Part shown: in pieces, positions 62,389-64,000 of the stretch
Numbering within the stretch: position 1 is the first letter of the stretch
Layout: each line of letters begins with the position of its first letter
Assembly (NCBI GenBank): GCA_963752345.1
Contig: CAVVYA010000011.1
Span: 1 to 64,000, forward strand
Source: CAVVYA01 sp963752345
GTDB lineage: Bacteria > Pseudomonadota > Alphaproteobacteria > SMXQ01
Length of the DNA stretch: 64,000 bases
Reading direction: 5' to 3'
The notes under the pieces: generated by a model
Seen by the model: the letters and a program-made list of their open reading frames with translations, nothing else
What the model was told of the DNA's origin: nothing
Databases searched by the model: none
Position numbers and translations under genes: made by a program

Positions 62389-63960
62389 TCCCATCCGTCC
62401 CGTATTCGATCGGCGGTCAGGCCGACGGCGCCGGCGTGTTCGCCGGATGGCTCGTCGGCAAACCAATGGGCACGCGCCGCCATGATCGCCTCGTTGGCGT
62501 CGTCGGCGGAGATCTTCTTGTCGAGCATCTCGACCAGCTCGTCGCTCGCCAGATCGGCGAGATCGTCGAGCGTCTTGATGCCCTTCTCGCCGAGCGCGAC
62601 GAGATGTCGCGGCGTCAGGCCCGGGATGGCGCCGAGCGCGTCGTCGACGCCGAGTTCCTTGCGGCGCGACGTCATGCGCTCTTCCTGCTCGGTCAGATAG
62701 GTCTGGGCGCGGGTGCGCAGCTCGTTGGCGATGTCTTCGTCGAAGCCTTCGATGCCGCTCAGATCCTCGAGCGGCACGAACGCGACTTCCTCGATCGAGG
62801 AGAAGCCTTCCGTGACCAGCAGATGGGCAATGACGTCGTCGACATCAAGCGCGTCGATGAACATCTGCGAGCGGCCGCGGAATTCGGCCTGGCGGCGCTC
62901 GGATTCCTGCGCCTCGGTGAGGATCGCGATATCCCAGCCGGTGAGCTGGGACGCGAGCCGCACGTTCTGGCCGCGGCGGCCGATGGCGAGCGACAACTGG
63001 TCGTCGGGCACCACCACCTCGATCTTGTGCTGCTCTTCGTCGAGCACGACCTTGCTGACTTCGGCGGGCGCCAGCGCGTTGACGACGAAGGTCGCCGGAT
63101 CGTGCGACCACTGGATGATGTCGATCTTCTCGCCCTGCAACTCGCCGACCACGGCCTGCACGCGCGAGCCGCGCATGCCGACGCAGGCGCCGACCGGATC
63201 GATGCTCGAATCGTTGGACAGCACGGCGATCTTGGCGCGGCTGCCGGGGTCGCGCGCCACCGACTTGATCTCGATGATGCCGTCGTAGATTTCCGGCACT
63301 TCCTGGGCGAACAGCTTGGCCATGAACTCGGGCTTGGTGCGCGACAGGAAAATCTGCGGGCCGCGCGGCTCTTCGCGCACGTCGTAGATGAAGGCGCGCA
63401 CCCGGTCGGACTGGCGGAAGTTTTCGCGCGGCAGGCATTCGTCGCGACGCAGCACCGCTTCGGCGCGGCCGAGATCGACCGTGACATTGCCGAACTCGAC
63501 GCGCTTGACCAGGCCGTTGACGATCTCGCCGATGCGGTCCTTGTATTCGCGGAATTGGCGCTGGCGCTCGGCGTCGCGCACCTTCTGCACGATGACCTGC
63601 TTCGCGGTCTGCGCGGCGATGCGGCCGAAATCGATCGGCGGCAGCGGCTCGATGAGGAAGTCGCCGGCCTTGGCGTCCGGGCTTGCGCCGGAGCGCTTCC
63701 TTCAGCGTCATCTGGGTCGCTTCGTTTTCGACCGTCTCGACGATCTCGGTATATTTGGCGAGCGTGATCTCGCCGTTCTTGCGGTTGATGTCGGCGCGAA
63801 TGTCGTGCTCATGGCCGTATTTCGAGCGGCCGGCCTTCTGGATGGCCTGCTCCATCGCCTCGATCACTTCTTCGCGGTCGATGCCTTTTTCGCGGGCGAC
63901 CGTATCGGCCACCTGGATGAGTTCCGGACGGGCCAAGCCCAATGTCGCTTCCATCGCCAT
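62385..63960 (-). CDS. nusA: Transcription termination/antitermination factor NusA
   Basis: About 525 aa, ATG 63960 (MAMEATLGLARPELIQVADT). NusA-N, S1 (RVEFGNVTVDLGRAEAVLRR), KH1 (IKSVARDPGSRAKIAVLSND, GACVGMRGSRVQAVVGELQG), KH2 (LSLAIGRRGQNVRLASQLTG), and two acidic HhH repeats (VTEGFSSIEEVAFVPLEDLS). One break near 63690 after TLKEALR. Follows rimP in the operon. Confidence 0.95.
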
Positions 63961-63965
63961 GATGT

Positions 63966-64000
63966 CTACACGCGTTTTGTTGTTTGAGTTGCTTCGATCA
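63966..64000 (-). CDS. rimP: Ribosome maturation factor RimP, C-terminal end only
   Basis: The final residues IEATQTTKRV and a TAG at 63966-63968, five bases before the nusA start. Assigned from position at the head of this conserved operon and the Lys/Arg-rich ending; most of the gene lies outside the window. Confidence 0.5.
   Translation of the reverse strand, partial: IEATQTTKRV

Overview
The window comes from the chromosome of a high-G+C alphaproteobacterium, most likely of the Rhizobiales/Rhodospirillales side. Evidence is the gene order (mutM-ubiE-ubiB-coaBC-dut next to an enoyl-CoA hydratase, rpsT, dnaA, dnaN, recF and gyrB), the Fur-family heme/iron regulator Irr, and the complete rimP-nusA-ylxR-infB-rbfA-truB-rpsO-pnp order. 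No phage, transposon, CRISPR array, rRNA or tRNA was seen. The sequence carries many single-base frame breaks. They are densest at 1-5.2 kb and 56-62.4 kb and hit essential genes (infB, pnp, truB, nusA), so I read them as sequencing or assembly errors and describe each gene as it reads after repair.

Layout: 1-5.2 kb (minus) is a suf iron-sulfur assembly operon (sufC, a 108-aa unknown, sufD, two Yip1-like membrane proteins, sufS) led by one or two tiny membrane ORFs where sufB would be expected. 5.3-14.3 kb is a cobalamin corrin-ring cluster: cbiX, cobH, cobL, cobI, a cbiG-cobJ fusion and cobM on plus, cbiD-cobK on minus, then cobA; cobB lies apart at 20.1-21.5 kb. CbiX, CbiD and CbiG indicate the cobalt-early route. 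14.5-22.7 kb holds an alkaline-phosphatase-superfamily protein, a cyanide-insensitive type bd oxidase (cydAB) divergent from a GAF/HisKA_2 sensor kinase, a YcgN-like protein and a YgjP-like metallopeptidase. 22.7-25.8 kb is a TctC binding protein plus amidase pair of foreign appearance.

25.9-37.1 kb carries PBP1A, a GlcG/HbpS-like secreted protein, and the replication block gyrB, recF, dnaN, dnaA, with a rhodanese gene ending just before dnaA, then rpsT. 37.2-43.6 kb is enoyl-CoA hydratase, mutM, ubiquinone genes ubiE/ubiB, coaBC and dut. 43.6-48.8 kb is a sulfur-flavoured stretch (Rrf2 regulator, cysK, MoeB/ThiF, DsrE) followed by an acetyltransferase, an SH3 protein and a LysE exporter. 49-52.2 kb is the most interesting accessory unit: DUF3501, a CCG-domain Fe-S oxidoreductase, rubrerythrin and irr, with a near-perfect Irr-type palindrome in front of rubrerythrin. 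52.4-54.7 kb has a nitronate-monooxygenase-like flavoprotein and a glycerophosphodiesterase.

55-64 kb is the transcription/translation operon read right to left, from the last codons of rimP at the window edge to pnp, closed by a strong intrinsic terminator. Linking themes are iron, sulfur and redox: suf assembly, corrin/siroheme synthesis, cytochrome bd, cysteine synthesis, sulfur carriers, and Irr-controlled peroxide defence. Several intergenic gaps hold REP-like palindromic repeats.
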